From NCBI RefSeq assembly GCF_011065895.1, contig NZ_JAALCR010000003.1, positions 1 through 64,000 of the forward strand: a stretch of DNA of 64,000 nucleotides, read 5' to 3'. The notes below the pieces were generated by a model. The model was not told the DNA's origin. It was given only the letters and a program-made list of their open reading frames with translations, and made no database searches. The stretch's first letter is position 1; each line of letters opens with the position of its first letter. Shown here one piece after another: positions 52,825-61,873 of this stretch. Both the position numbers and the translations under genes were made by a program. Source of the stretch: Paludisphaera rhizosphaerae (lineage in GTDB: Bacteria; Planctomycetota; Planctomycetia; Isosphaerales; Isosphaeraceae).

Positions 52825-54309
52825 TCAGGCCGCGGCGATCGATCCCGGATCGGCGAGACGGTCGAGGACGGCGTCGGCCGTGGCCTCGGCGGCACGGATG
52901 CAGTCGGGGATGCCGACTCCGTCGTAGGCGACGCCGGTGAGGAACAGGTTGGAGTGCATCGCCGCCTTGCGACGGATCGACTCGACGAGCTCCATGTGGC
53001 CCAGCACGTACTGAGGCATCGAGCGGGCGTGGCGGGCGATCTCCAGGAACAGGGGCTCGCCGGAAACCCCGATCAGCTCGCCCAGTTCAGTCGCGACCAC
53101 CTGGCGGACGACCTCGTCGTCGAGGTCGAACAGCTCCGGCTGGGCGGCGCCGCCGACGAAGACGCGGATGAGGGCCGTCCCCTCAGGCGCTCGGCTGGGG
53201 AACTTCACGTTGAGGAACGAGGCCGCGAAGATCCGCCGATTCTCGATCGCCGGGACGACGAAGCCGAAGCCGTCGAGCGGGTGCTTGATCTGGTCGCGGC
53301 GGTAGGCGACGTTCACGATGATCGACGAGGCATAGGGGATCGCCCGGAGCTGCAAGGCGAGCGACGGGTCGCAGCCGTCGATCAGGCGAGCCGTGGCGTG
53401 GGCCTCGGTGGCGGCGACAATGGCGTCGGCCTCGATCGAGGGGCCGTCGAGCGGCTCGACCAGCCAGCCCGAGCCGGTCGCCGAGCGGCTGATCCGCCGC
53501 ACCGGGGAGTTAGTGCGGACGGTCCCCTTGTCGAGGCTCGCCGCCAGGGCCTTCGGCAGCGAGCCCATCCCCTCTTCCAGCGAGACGAACATGCCGTAGC
53601 GGGCGCCGGAGGATTCGGTCTCGATCCGGGCTTCGGCCTCCTTGCGGTGCCGGAACGCAGCGCGGATCAGACCGCCGTGCTGCTTTTCCATCTCCAGGAA
53701 CTGCGGCAGGGTGGCGCGAAGGCTCAGGTTGTTGGGATCTCCGGTGTAGACGCCGCCGACGAGCGGCTGAACCAGGCGGTCGAACGCCTCGCGACCCAGC
53801 CGACGGCGGGCGAAGGCCGCCAGGCTCTCTTCGGTCGCCGCTTCCCGACGCGGGATGAGCAACTCGGCCAGCAGGCGAAGCTTGCCCCAGGGGGAGAGGA
53901 TCGGCGACGCCAGCACGGGGGCGATCCGGTGCGGGGCCATCAGCACGAAGCCCTCGGGAGCGGCCGCCAGCTTCCCCTTGCGGACAACGAACGACCGCCG
54001 GTGCGCGGACTGGGCCTCGATGAGCCGTCCGTCCAGGTCGAGCCGACGGCAGAGGTCGAGGGCCCAGGGCTTGTTCGTGATGAACGAGTCCGGCCCGCGC
54101 TCCAGCGTGAAGCCGTCGCGGTGGTCGGTGGCGATGACGCCGCCGACGCGATCCTTCGCCTCCAGAACGATGACCTCGACCGGCCGACCAAGCTCGCGCC
54201 CGGACTGCTGGAGGCGGCTGGCCACGGCCAGGCCCGATAGGCCCCCGCCGACCACCACCACCCGGTCCAAGGACTTCTTGTCCCCGCCCCGCTCGATCGT
54301 CGTAATCAT
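52825..54309 (-). CDS. hemG: Protoporphyrinogen oxidase (HemY type)
   Basis: This roughly 494-residue flavoprotein has the FAD dinucleotide motif VVVVGGGLSGLAVASRL near the N-terminus. VIVLEAKDRVGGVIATDHRDGFTLERGPDSF is the second flavin contact, and PLVGGVYTGDPNNLSLRATLPQF is characteristic of the HemY/PPOX family. The C-terminus has NLFLTGVAYDGVGIPDCIRAAEATAD. It oxidises protoporphyrinogen IX to protoporphyrin IX in heme synthesis, using oxygen. An upstream ATG at 54402 overlaps the hemE stop (ATGA), so the true N-terminus may be 31 residues longer. The operon with hemE supports the assignment. The symbol hemY is also used for this enzyme. Confidence 0.9.
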   Translation of the reverse strand: MITTIERGGDKKSLDRVVVVGGGLSGLAVASRLQQSGRELGRPVEVIVLEAKDRVGGVIATDHRDGFTLERGPDSFITNKPWALDLCRRLDLDGRLIEAQSAHRRSFVVRKGKLAAAPEGFVLMAPHRIAPVLASPILSPWGKLRLLAELLIPRREAATEESLAAFARRRLGREAFDRLVQPLVGGVYTGDPNNLSLRATLPQFLEMEKQHGGLIRAAFRHRKEAEARIETESSGARYGMFVSLEEGMGSLPKALAASLDKGTVRTNSPVRRISRSATGSGWLVEPLDGPSIEADAIVAATEAHATARLIDGCDPSLALQLRAIPYASSIIVNVAYRRDQIKHPLDGFGFVVPAIENRRIFAASFLNVKFPSRAPEGTALIRVFVGGAAQPELFDLDDEVVRQVVATELGELIGVSGEPLFLEIARHARSMPQYVLGHMELVESIRRKAAMHSNLFLTGVAYDGVGIPDCIRAAEATADAVLDRLADPGSIAAA

Positions 54310-54398
54310 CGAGTCGAATCCCTTCCCCGGATCCTCTCCCGAGCGTCCGGACGCCCAATCCAGGATTTTCGCCGATCCTTCACCGTTTCGCCAGGGGT

Positions 54399-55472
54399 TC
54401 ATCGCGCAGAGAATTCATGGACCATCTGCACAAGTGCACGCACGTGATCCACCGGTGTGTGCGGCAGGATCCCATGGCCCAGGTTGAAGATGTGGCCTGG
54501 CCGCCCCGCCGCCTGGTCGAGAATCCGGCGCGTCTGGCGTCCGATCTCGGCGAGGGGTGCGAACAGGACGACCGGATCGAGATTCCCCTGCACGGCGACC
54601 TCAGGCCCAAGCCGCTCCCAGCCGGCGTCTAGCTCGACCCGCCAATCGAGGCCGATGACCGTCCCCCCGGCGTCGCGCTGAAGTTCCAGCAAGGTCGCGG
54701 TGTCGGTGCCGAAATGGATCGCCGGCACCTCCGGAACGATCTGCGAGAACAGCCGCCGCATGTGGGGCTGAACGAATCGACGGTAGTCGTCCGGCCCGAG
54801 CGCTCCGACCCACGAGTCGAAGATCTGCACCGCCTGGGCGCCGGCCGCAACCTGGGCGTTAAGGTATCGGGCCGTCGAGTCGGTCAGGATCGTCATCAAG
54901 GCGTTCCAGGCCCCGGGATCCGAGTACATGAACGCCTTGGCCTTCTCGTAGTGCCGCGAGCTTCCCCCCTCGATCGCGTAACAGGCCAGAGTGAACGGCG
55001 CCCCGGCGAAACCGATCAGGGGGATGTTCGCGGGCAGTTCGGCCCGAATGCGTCGAACGGCCTCGTAGACGTACCCCAGCGATGAGACGTCGGTCAGCGG
55101 CTCCATGCCGGCCAGGTCGCCGACCGACCGGACCGGGTTGTGGATGACCGGCCCCTCCCCCTTGGAGAACTCCAGGTCGAAGCCCAGCGGTTCCAGGATG
55201 AGGAGGATGTCGGCGAAGAGGATGGCCGCGTCCACCCCCAGCGTCTCGGCGGCGAAGACCGTCGTCTCGGCGGCCAGCTCGGGGTTCTTGCACAGTTCGA
55301 GGAACGAGACCTTGGAGCGGAGCGAGCGATACTCGGACATGTATCGGCCCGCCTGCCGCATCAGCCAGACCGGGGTGGCGTCGACTGGCTCGCGGCGACA
55401 AGCCCGCAGGAAGCGGCTGTTCCAGAGGGCGTCCGGGATGGTCCGTTCCTGGGTGGGGAGGTCGCTCGGCAT
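54399..55472 (-). CDS. hemE: Uroporphyrinogen decarboxylase
   Basis: This 357-residue protein has the HemE signatures TPVWLMRQAGRYMSEY (active-site Arg motif), GFAGAPFTLACYAIEGG, IFDSWVGALGPDDYRRFVQPH and GTVIGLDWRVELD. NLGHGILPHTPVDHV is at the C-terminus. It decarboxylates uroporphyrinogen III to coproporphyrinogen III in the cytoplasm. The ATG at 55472 gives the usual length; the open frame upstream to 55595 is Pro/Arg-rich. The next gene encodes protoporphyrinogen oxidase; the intermediate step (HemN/HemF) and HemH are not in the window. Confidence 0.95.
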   Translation of the reverse strand: MPSDLPTQERTIPDALWNSRFLRACRREPVDATPVWLMRQAGRYMSEYRSLRSKVSFLELCKNPELAAETTVFAAETLGVDAAILFADILLILEPLGFDLEFSKGEGPVIHNPVRSVGDLAGMEPLTDVSSLGYVYEAVRRIRAELPANIPLIGFAGAPFTLACYAIEGGSSRHYEKAKAFMYSDPGAWNALMTILTDSTARYLNAQVAAGAQAVQIFDSWVGALGPDDYRRFVQPHMRRLFSQIVPEVPAIHFGTDTATLLELQRDAGGTVIGLDWRVELDAGWERLGPEVAVQGNLDPVVLFAPLAEIGRQTRRILDQAAGRPGHIFNLGHGILPHTPVDHVRALVQMVHEFSAR

Positions 55473-55961
55473 GGCGGGTCGTCTCGCGGGCGGAAGAAGG
55501 CGGATCGAGCCCCCTATCCTAGCCGACCGCCCCCCAATCCCGCGAGGCTCCCCTCTTGGCGGAGGAGAGCAAGCCGGGTCCGTCCTCTGGCCCATCCTTG
55601 CCCCACCTGCGGCTTCGCTTTGGCTTCGATCGCTCCGAACCAGGCCGCCGAACCAGACCGCAAACTCCTGAAAGACAACCCGTTACGTCGACAACCATTC
55701 TGGCTTCGTTCGCGCGAGTCTGCGCCCGATCGACGAGTCAACCAGCCGAGACGATCAACCTCTCCTATGCCCCCGCCCAGACGTCGTCCGCCTTCGCCTT
55801 CGGCTTCGATATTGGGTTGGTTCGCGCCCGCCATTCAGCCTCTGCGACAAACGCAAACCCATAAAGGTATGCAACTTACGCCGATCAAAACTGTGGCTTC
55901 GTTCGGACGGAAACCAGGCATGCCCCCCTCAACGCCCCCCGAGAAAGGCAGCTCTGGTTGC

Positions 55962-55985
55962 CATGGCCACGCTTGCGTGGCCATG
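55962..55985. repeat. 24-bp near-perfect palindrome, copy 1
   Basis: The arm CATGGCCACGC is followed by a TT centre and its complement, so the DNA can form an 11-bp stem. It has the size of a REP-like element. The same sequence in opposite orientation lies 36 bp downstream. Confidence 0.85.
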
Positions 55986-56021
55986 AACCGACGTGGGCGA
56001 CCGCGAGTCCCTCGCCCATCA

Positions 56022-56045
56022 CATGGCCACGCAAGCGTGGCCATG
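56022..56045. repeat. 24-bp near-perfect palindrome, copy 2 (AA centre)
   Basis: Identical arms to copy 1, with AA instead of TT in the centre, making it an exact inverted copy. Together the two form a small palindrome pair as seen in REP doublets. Confidence 0.85.
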
Positions 56046-56297
56046 GCACCCAACCCCAACCTCGGACTCAGAAATGCCTTCCGGCGGATGGCTTCGAGCG
56101 AGGTTCGACCTAAGCCCCACAGCCCTGCATCTACCCGCGGCCGTGCATGCAATCCCACCGAGATGTCAAAGAACGCGCCCAGAGCGATCCACTCTGTGTA
56201 GATCCTACCCTCAAACGCTCCCACCTGATCGCCGCCCCGCCCGGATCCGAGCGATTGGCTTGCCGCGAGATCCCACACCGATGCAACCCACCGCATG

Positions 56298-56522
56298 TCA
56301 GGCTTCCGGCGGCCCCATCTTCGACGGGTTGAAGGCTCGGAGGTACACCAGTCCGCCGGCCAGGAGGATGGCCCCCCACCAGAGGTCGGCGTGCAGCGAG
56401 GCCAGTTTCACGTTCGGCGGATACGCCAGGCCGTACAGCCCCGCGGCAAGGATCATGACGCCGTAGATGGTCAGCATCAGGCCCACGAAAAACCAGATCG
56501 AGAGTCGACCGCCCTGGACCAC
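56298..56522 (-). CDS. Small two-helix membrane protein
   Basis: This is a roughly 74-residue protein starting (GTG at 56522, AGGGGG upstream) VVQGGRLSIWFFVGLMLTIYGVMILAAGLYGLAYPP. A second helix, WWGAILLAGGLVYLRAF, follows. A TTG at 56573 would place the start inside the adjacent repeat and is less likely. It lies downstream of the symporter gene on the same strand. Its function is unknown; it may be an accessory subunit or simply a conserved small planctomycete membrane protein. Confidence 0.6.
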   Translation of the reverse strand: MVQGGRLSIWFFVGLMLTIYGVMILAAGLYGLAYPPNVKLASLHADLWWGAILLAGGLVYLRAFNPSKMGPPEA

Positions 56523-56570
56523 AAGAGGCCCCCTTTTCTTGGAGTATGTCCCAAAGGCTCCGGGCGCGAT

Positions 56571-56732
56571 CAACGGCCTTCCCCCCTCGCGGGGGAAGGT
56601 GGCCCGAAGGGCCGGATGAGGGGGATGATCGGCGTCGGATCCGCGTTCAACGAGTCGTTCGCAATCCCACGCCGGTCGTCCCCCTCAATCTGACCGCTTC
56701 ACAGTCTGTCTTCCCCCTCCAGGGGGGAAGAC
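56571..56732 (+). repeat. MITE-like element, copy A
   Basis: This is a 162-bp element with a CTTCCCCC...GGGGGAAG hairpin at each end and an internal GGCCCGAAGGGCC hairpin. An inverted copy of over 90 percent identity by eye lies at 58642-58802. It has no coding capacity of its own. It resembles a dispersed intergenic repeat known to me from several GC-rich bacteria. Confidence 0.85.
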
Positions 56733-56768
56733 TGTAGGTCGCAACCCTTCATCCGATGGGACGGATTC

Positions 56769-58496
56769 TTACCAGAAGACCACGTTGAGGATGACGAAGA
56801 CGATCGCGACCACCGTCGCCCAGACAGCGGGGCGCTCGTACCAGGGGGCCGCTTCCTCGTGGGGGATCTCGGTGCAGCCGTAGACCAGACCCACCAGTTC
56901 GGAATCGGGCTTGGGTTTCGTCGCATAGCTGACCGCCACGGTCACGATGACGCAGACGAGCCACGACCAGAGCCCCCGGTACATGTTCTCGGCCATCGCC
57001 TGAGCGTGCTTGGAGAGGGCGACGATCGCCAGGGCGCTCGGGTCCAGCCGCACCCACAGCCACATCCCGATCGACGCCAGCGTCCCGGCCAGCAGGCCGT
57101 AGAAACCGCCCGCCGGAGTGGCCCGCTTCCAGAGCATGCCCAGCAAGACCGTCCCGAACAACGGTGCGATGAAGAAGCTGAAGAGGGCCTGCACGTAGTC
57201 CATGATGCTGGCGAACTGCATCACCAGGTACGCCGCGCCGATGCTCACAAAGACGCCCAGGACCGTGCAGATCCGGCCGTGCGTCAGATAATGGGAGTCG
57301 CTGGCGTTCTTGTGGATGTAGGCCCGGTAGACGTCATACGTCCAGACGGTCGCGAAGGCGCTGACGTTGCCGGCCATCCCGGCCATGAACCCGGCGATCA
57401 GGGCCGTGATTCCCAGGCCGAGGAGCCCCGGGCCGCAATACCGGGCCAGCATCAGCGGCAGGACCTCGTTGTAGCTGTGGCCCCCCTGCTTCAGGGCGTC
57501 GGCCTCGGGGAGTAGCTTGACGTCGAGCAAGGCCAGCCCCAGTAGGCCGGGGAGGATCACGATGAACGGCACGGCCATCTTGAACGCCGCACCGATGATC
57601 GGGGCCGTCTTGGCGGCTCGGAGATCCTTGGCCGCCAGCACGCGCTGAACGACCAGGAAGTCGGTCGTCCAGTAGCCGAACGAGATCACCCATCCCAGGC
57701 CCAGGACGATCCCCGTCCAGTGGATGCCCATCGGGTTGTCCTGGAACGACCCCAGCGTGCTCCAGAGGTGGACGTAATCGCCACGTCCCGTCTGCTCGGC
57801 GATCCTCGCCTTCAGCCCTTCCCAGCCGCCGACCTCGTAGAGGCCGAGGATCGGCACCAGCATCGCCCCGGCCCAGATCAGGACGAACTGCAACACCTCA
57901 TTGAAGATCGCCGACTTGAGCCCGCCGAGCGCCACGTAAGCGGCGACGGTCAGCGACGAAACCCAGATGCTGAAGTGAATGTCCCAGCCCAGGACGACCT
58001 TCATCACCAGGGCCATCGAGTACATGTTGATCCCGCTCATCAGGATCGTCATGAACGCGAACGAGAGGGCCGCGAACCCTCGGCTGGCCTCGCCGAACCG
58101 AAGTTGCAGATAACCCGGGACGGAGTGGGTCTTGGAGATGTAGTAGAACGGCATCATCACCAGGCCGAGGAAGAGCATGGCCGGGATCGCGCCGATCCAG
58201 TACCAGTGCGTCCCCAGAATGCCGTACTGATAGGCCGCCGCCGCCCACCCCATCAACTCCAGCGAGCCCAGGTTTGCCGAGAGGAAGCTCAGGCCGGCGA
58301 TCCAGGCCGTCATCTCGCGGCCGGCGAGAAAGAAGTCCTCGCCCGTGGTCGTCTGCTGCTTCAGGTACCAGCCGATGCCCAGCACCATAAGGAAGTAGAC
58401 GACGATGATCGCCATATCGAGGAGGCCCAGGGAGATCAGCGGGGCCTCCGCGACGGCCTGGGCGAGTATCCAAGGGGGAGCAAGCGGTCCGGTCAT
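56769..58496 (-). CDS. Sodium:solute symporter (SSS family), sugar-type
   Basis: This 575-residue protein has about fourteen membrane helices. FLAGREMTAWIAGLSFLSANLGSLELMGWAAAAYQYG is the conserved second and third helix region of SglT-like sugar symporters. GYWTTDFLVVQRVLAAKDLRAAK (about residue 275) is also typical of that branch, as are GITALIAGFMAGMAGNVSAFATVWTYDVY with the sodium-site Ser/Thr residues and the late GGFYGLLAGTLAS. It imports a sugar with Na+. Its position downstream of galT, galK-like and phosphohexomutase genes points to galactose or a related sugar. Inverted repeat copies flank it on both sides. Confidence 0.9.
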   Translation of the reverse strand: MTGPLAPPWILAQAVAEAPLISLGLLDMAIIVVYFLMVLGIGWYLKQQTTTGEDFFLAGREMTAWIAGLSFLSANLGSLELMGWAAAAYQYGILGTHWYWIGAIPAMLFLGLVMMPFYYISKTHSVPGYLQLRFGEASRGFAALSFAFMTILMSGINMYSMALVMKVVLGWDIHFSIWVSSLTVAAYVALGGLKSAIFNEVLQFVLIWAGAMLVPILGLYEVGGWEGLKARIAEQTGRGDYVHLWSTLGSFQDNPMGIHWTGIVLGLGWVISFGYWTTDFLVVQRVLAAKDLRAAKTAPIIGAAFKMAVPFIVILPGLLGLALLDVKLLPEADALKQGGHSYNEVLPLMLARYCGPGLLGLGITALIAGFMAGMAGNVSAFATVWTYDVYRAYIHKNASDSHYLTHGRICTVLGVFVSIGAAYLVMQFASIMDYVQALFSFFIAPLFGTVLLGMLWKRATPAGGFYGLLAGTLASIGMWLWVRLDPSALAIVALSKHAQAMAENMYRGLWSWLVCVIVTVAVSYATKPKPDSELVGLVYGCTEIPHEEAAPWYERPAVWATVVAIVFVILNVVFW

Positions 58497-58641
58497 CGTG
58501 CGTGTCTCGATTCGATCGAGGGAATGGATAGAGAACTATCGCGGTTGACTCTGGAATGGCATACGCAACCTGAAAACATCGCGATCTGTGGATCGGATCG
58601 GCACGAGGCTGTCCCCAAGAGTGCTCGGCGAGCGCTCCGAC

Positions 58642-58802
58642 GTCTTCCCCCCTGGAGGGGGAAGACAGACCGCGGAGCGGTCAGTTGAGGGGGACGACCG
58701 GCGTGGGATCACGAACGACTCGTTGAACGCGGATCCGACGCCGATCATCCCCCTCATCCGGCCCTTCGGGCCACCTTCCCCCTCCAGGGGGGAAGGCCGT
58801 TG
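58642..58802 (-). repeat. MITE-like element, copy B (inverted)
   Basis: An inverted copy of the element at 56571-56732, lying in the 433-bp gap between the phosphohexomutase stop and the symporter start. The rest of that gap (58497-58641 and 58803-58929) shows no gene. The terminal hairpins could act on transcription between the two genes. Confidence 0.85.
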
Positions 58803-58929
58803 AGGACCACCTCCGAGGCACCTGTGAAACGGTCTCCAAGGCGTCCGGGCGAGCCGCCCGGACCACCGGTCGACAAACTCGTCTTCTGCCTACGACTCCT
58901 TTGAAAACCGCTGTAACGACGTGTCTGCT

Positions 58930-60441
58930 TCAGCCCTGGTACTCGGCTCCTGCGCCGTGACGAGCGACGACCTCGGCGATCTCGCGACGCGCCTGCGCGG
59001 CCAGCTCGGGGACGGCCGCGACGACCTCCCAGCGAGCGAGGCCGTTCTCGCTCTGAGAAACTCTCTGACAGACCTGGAGCCAGTCGGCCGGCAGGACGGT
59101 CCCGCTGCCGACGTCGAAGGAAAGCCCTCGCCTGAGCAGGGTGGCCTCCAGGTCCATGCCGTTCTTCATCCGGCTCATCGCCCGCGCGCCGACGGCCTCG
59201 AAGTGGCCGCGGACGGCGTCGAGCGCGTCCTGCCGCTGGTCGTCGGTCGGGAACTTGTAGCCCCACTCGCGCTCGCGGGCCGTCGTCTTCTGGATCTCGA
59301 ACATCCGGTCGAAGCGTGCTGGGTCCTCGGACCAGACTCGGGCGATCAGGAGAGCCAGGTAGAGGGTGTTCTCGGTGCAGTAGCGACCGCGGCCGTCGGG
59401 AGAAAACGCCTCATAGAAGTGGGCCGATTCCTCGACGCAGCCGATCCGCTTCGGATCGTCGATGAGGCTCTGCTTGATCTGCGAATGGCCGTTGCGGATC
59501 ACGTCGACCGACAGTCCGCAGCGGGCCATCTCGACGATCGCCAGCGGGTTGCACTTGAGGTCGGCGAAAACCCCCAGGCCGTCGCCCGGGAACCGCTTGC
59601 GGATCTCCGGGAGGATCGCCGCGTAAACGAAGCTGGAGGAGAGGTACGAGCCTTCGCCGCGGTAGACGTCCAGCCGGTCGCCGTCGCCGTCGAAGAACAT
59701 GCCGGCGAGGAAGCCGCCGGCCGTCATCGCCTCGATCCCCTCGCGGATCACGGCCTGCTTGACCGGGTTCGGGTCGCCCAGCGGGAACGCGCCGTCGGCC
59801 GCGAAGTGGAGCGGATGCAAATCCGCGCCGGCCTTGGTGAAGGCGAGCACCATCTCCCGGCCCGCCGCACCGAAGAGGTAGTCGTGGAAGAACCTCGCCC
59901 CCTTGAGCGAGCCCGGCTCGACGCCCGCCAGGTCCATGCTGAATGCGACGTAGTCGTCGATGTAGTCCTCGGCCGTGATCCGACCCGTTGAGGACGCGGC
60001 CGACGACTTGCCGGCCTCGTAGATCGCCTGGATCGAGTCGAGCCCTCCGTCAGGCCCGATGGCGCGGGCGATCGGTGCGACGTTCGGCCCCAGGATCTTC
60101 CGCCCGGTGTCGCCGGCCGGATTGTGCGAGGCCCCCACCATCACGGCCGCCAGCTCAGGCCGGCGCATCGCCGCGTAGTAGAAGGCCGACGTGGAGGTCA
60201 CGCCCGGCAGCCAGACCACGTCCAGCCCCGCCCGGCGGTAGACCTCGGCGGCAATTGTCAGGTATTTCGGCCCCGTCGAGCGGGCGTCGTGCGCCAGGGT
60301 GACGCCGGTCGTCTTGAGGACGTCGCGGAAGTAGACGGCCTCGGCGTGCGCCAGTCGCTCGGCCAACTCGGGCGTGAGGTCGGCCGACGGCGTGCGGATG
60401 TCGTAGGCTCGGAACATCGACAGGTTCAAGGCGTCGGACAC
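58930..60441 (-). CDS. Phosphohexomutase (phosphomannomutase/phosphoglucomutase family)
   Basis: This 503-residue protein has the four-domain mutase signatures. They are MFRAYDIRTPSADLTPE at the start, the phosphoserine loop VGASHNPAGDTG (Ser105), the metal loop FFDGDGDRLD (about residues 249-258) and a sugar-binding GCVEESAHFYEAFSPDGRGR. It interconverts hexose 1- and 6-phosphates. Next to galT and galK-like genes it would feed the sugar-1-phosphate released by GalT into glycolysis. The start is a GTG at 60441 with AAAGGAC upstream. It lies 16 bp after the galK-like gene. Glucose versus mannose preference is not resolved. Confidence 0.88.
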   Translation of the reverse strand: MSDALNLSMFRAYDIRTPSADLTPELAERLAHAEAVYFRDVLKTTGVTLAHDARSTGPKYLTIAAEVYRRAGLDVVWLPGVTSTSAFYYAAMRRPELAAVMVGASHNPAGDTGRKILGPNVAPIARAIGPDGGLDSIQAIYEAGKSSAASSTGRITAEDYIDDYVAFSMDLAGVEPGSLKGARFFHDYLFGAAGREMVLAFTKAGADLHPLHFAADGAFPLGDPNPVKQAVIREGIEAMTAGGFLAGMFFDGDGDRLDVYRGEGSYLSSSFVYAAILPEIRKRFPGDGLGVFADLKCNPLAIVEMARCGLSVDVIRNGHSQIKQSLIDDPKRIGCVEESAHFYEAFSPDGRGRYCTENTLYLALLIARVWSEDPARFDRMFEIQKTTAREREWGYKFPTDDQRQDALDAVRGHFEAVGARAMSRMKNGMDLEATLLRRGLSFDVGSGTVLPADWLQVCQRVSQSENGLARWEVVAAVPELAAQARREIAEVVARHGAGAEYQG

Positions 60442-60457
60442 GTCATCGGTCCTTTAA

Positions 60458-61873
60458 TCAATCGAGGGTATGCACCCGCGTCCCGAACTGGCATGCCCCC
60501 GGCGACGAGCCCTCGAAGACGTAGGCCGTCCGGCCGGTCTCCCGAGCATAGCGGTCGGCGATTTCCTGGACCGCGTCGCCGGCGTTGGACCAGCCCAGGA
60601 TTGCGACCGTCCCGCCGCTGCCGCCGCCGGTGATCTTGGCCCCGTACAGGCCCCATTCGGGGCCGGCCTGGCGGACCATCGCCACCAGACGATCGGTCCC
60701 GTCCGAGCCCAGCCCGCAACTCGAATAACTGTCGTGCGACAGGTACATGAGGACGCCCATCTCCCGGAGCGCATCCTCGGCGTGGGCCTCTTCCACCAGT
60801 TCGCCGAACCGTCGCACGCGGTCGTTCTCGTACACCGGATGCGACGTCGGCTTCCTCACGGCGTAGGTCCGGGATGGATCGATGCGTGTGACAGGATCCG
60901 TCAGGCCCCGATGGCTTGCCAGAAACTCGGCCCCGGACATGGTCTCGGGAAGACGGTCGCGGAAACGGGCGTCGAATTCGGAGGGCTTCAGGTTCGTGAG
61001 GAAACCCTTCCAGTGGTGATCCTCAACACGAAGCACACCCGAAAGATCGACTTCCGAGACGGGCAGCCCCGCCAGGTCGGCGATGATCCGATAGCCCATA
61101 AAGGCCCCCGTCCGCACCGACCCATAATCGCCGCCGCCGACCGCGTGGCGAACGCCTGAGTCGATCCCCCAGAGGCCGATCATCGGCGAGATCGGGACGT
61201 ACCCCTGAACCTCCGCCGGCTGGCAGAGGAGCGCGAGCAACTCATGCTCTCGCCCCAGGGCCGAAGCCATTTGATCCATGATCCCGCAAGGAGCGCCGAC
61301 GACGTAGTTCTCGACTCGCTGGCAGAGGGTGGCCAGCCGCACTCCGTCCAGCTTCAGGCCGATCGCCCGGGCCACGGCCTGCATCGTCGCGACCTCGATC
61401 GCCGCCGACGAACTGACGCCCTTCCCCTCGGGCACCTCCGACCGCAGCAGGATCCGCATCCCGCGATCGAAGCGGGCCCGCTCCTCCTGGGCCAAAACCA
61501 CGAGGACTCCGGCGAGATAAGCGGCCCAGGAACTCGCATGATCGCGGGTCAGGATCTCGCGGGCCTCTTGATAGGAAGCGGCAAGCAGGTCGTCGAGGTC
61601 GGAGCGGCTCATCTGGACCGATCGGCGATCACCGGGCTCGGCGGCTTCACTGACGACGAGCAGGCCCTCCCCTTCTCCGCCGGTCTGGACGGCGGCGAGG
61701 GCCGCTTCGCGGATCGGCATCTGGAGAACCAGCGAGCCCGAGTAGTCGGCGATGCCCCCCATCACGTCGAGTCGCCCTGGGGCGCGGGCGACCGCGATCG
61801 GGAGGCCGGGTTCGAAGAGGCCGCCGGCGGTCGTCGGGCGCAGCGATTCGATGAAGCGGTCGACGTCACACAC
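60458..61873 (-). CDS. galK: Galactokinase-like GHMP kinase
   Basis: This 471-residue protein has the GHMP kinase blocks. [23 protein letters not shown] is the sugar-binding galactokinase-type signature, close to the family GRxNLIGEHxDY but with MGGIADY as in L-arabinokinase/galactokinase-like proteins. [20 protein letters not shown] is the ATP loop, and [17 protein letters not shown] is the third motif. It phosphorylates a sugar at C1. The changed signature means galactose is likely but not certain; arabinose or galacturonic acid are alternatives. The GTG start at 61873 overlaps the galT stop by 8 nt, so the two are coupled. Confidence 0.8.
   Translation of the reverse strand: MCDVDRFIESLRPTTAGGLFEPGLPIAVARAPGRLDVMGGIADYSGSLVLQMPIREAALAAVQTGGEGEGLLVVSEAAEPGDRRSVQMSRSDLDDLLAASYQEAREILTRDHASSWAAYLAGVLVVLAQEERARFDRGMRILLRSEVPEGKGVSSSAAIEVATMQAVARAIGLKLDGVRLATLCQRVENYVVGAPCGIMDQMASALGREHELLALLCQPAEVQGYVPISPMIGLWGIDSGVRHAVGGGDYGSVRTGAFMGYRIIADLAGLPVSEVDLSGVLRVEDHHWKGFLTNLKPSEFDARFRDRLPETMSGAEFLASHRGLTDPVTRIDPSRTYAVRKPTSHPVYENDRVRRFGELVEEAHAEDALREMGVLMYLSHDSYSSCGLGSDGTDRLVAMVRQAGPEWGLYGAKITGGGSGGTVAILGWSNAGDAVQEIADRYARETGRTAYVFEGSSPGACQFGTRVHTLD

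Larger units (their letters stand above)
55473..56297. other. Repeat-rich intergenic region without a convincing gene
   Basis: Frames here are produced by repeated GGCTTCG-type sequence and by the two palindromes listed separately. GGCTTCGTTCG occurs at 55702-55712 and 55895-55905. Part of the region, near 55473-55560, must hold the hemE promoter on the minus strand. Confidence 0.5.

Noticed and set aside
52954-54240. 428-codon plus-strand frame over the protoporphyrinogen oxidase gene
   Set aside because: Antisense to a gene with full FAD motifs; no ribosome site and no domain.
55835-56296. 153-codon frame on the minus strand
   Set aside because: It exists because the two palindromes and GGCTTCG repeats read through; the peptide contains the repeat-encoded MATLAWPC type sequence and no real protein features.
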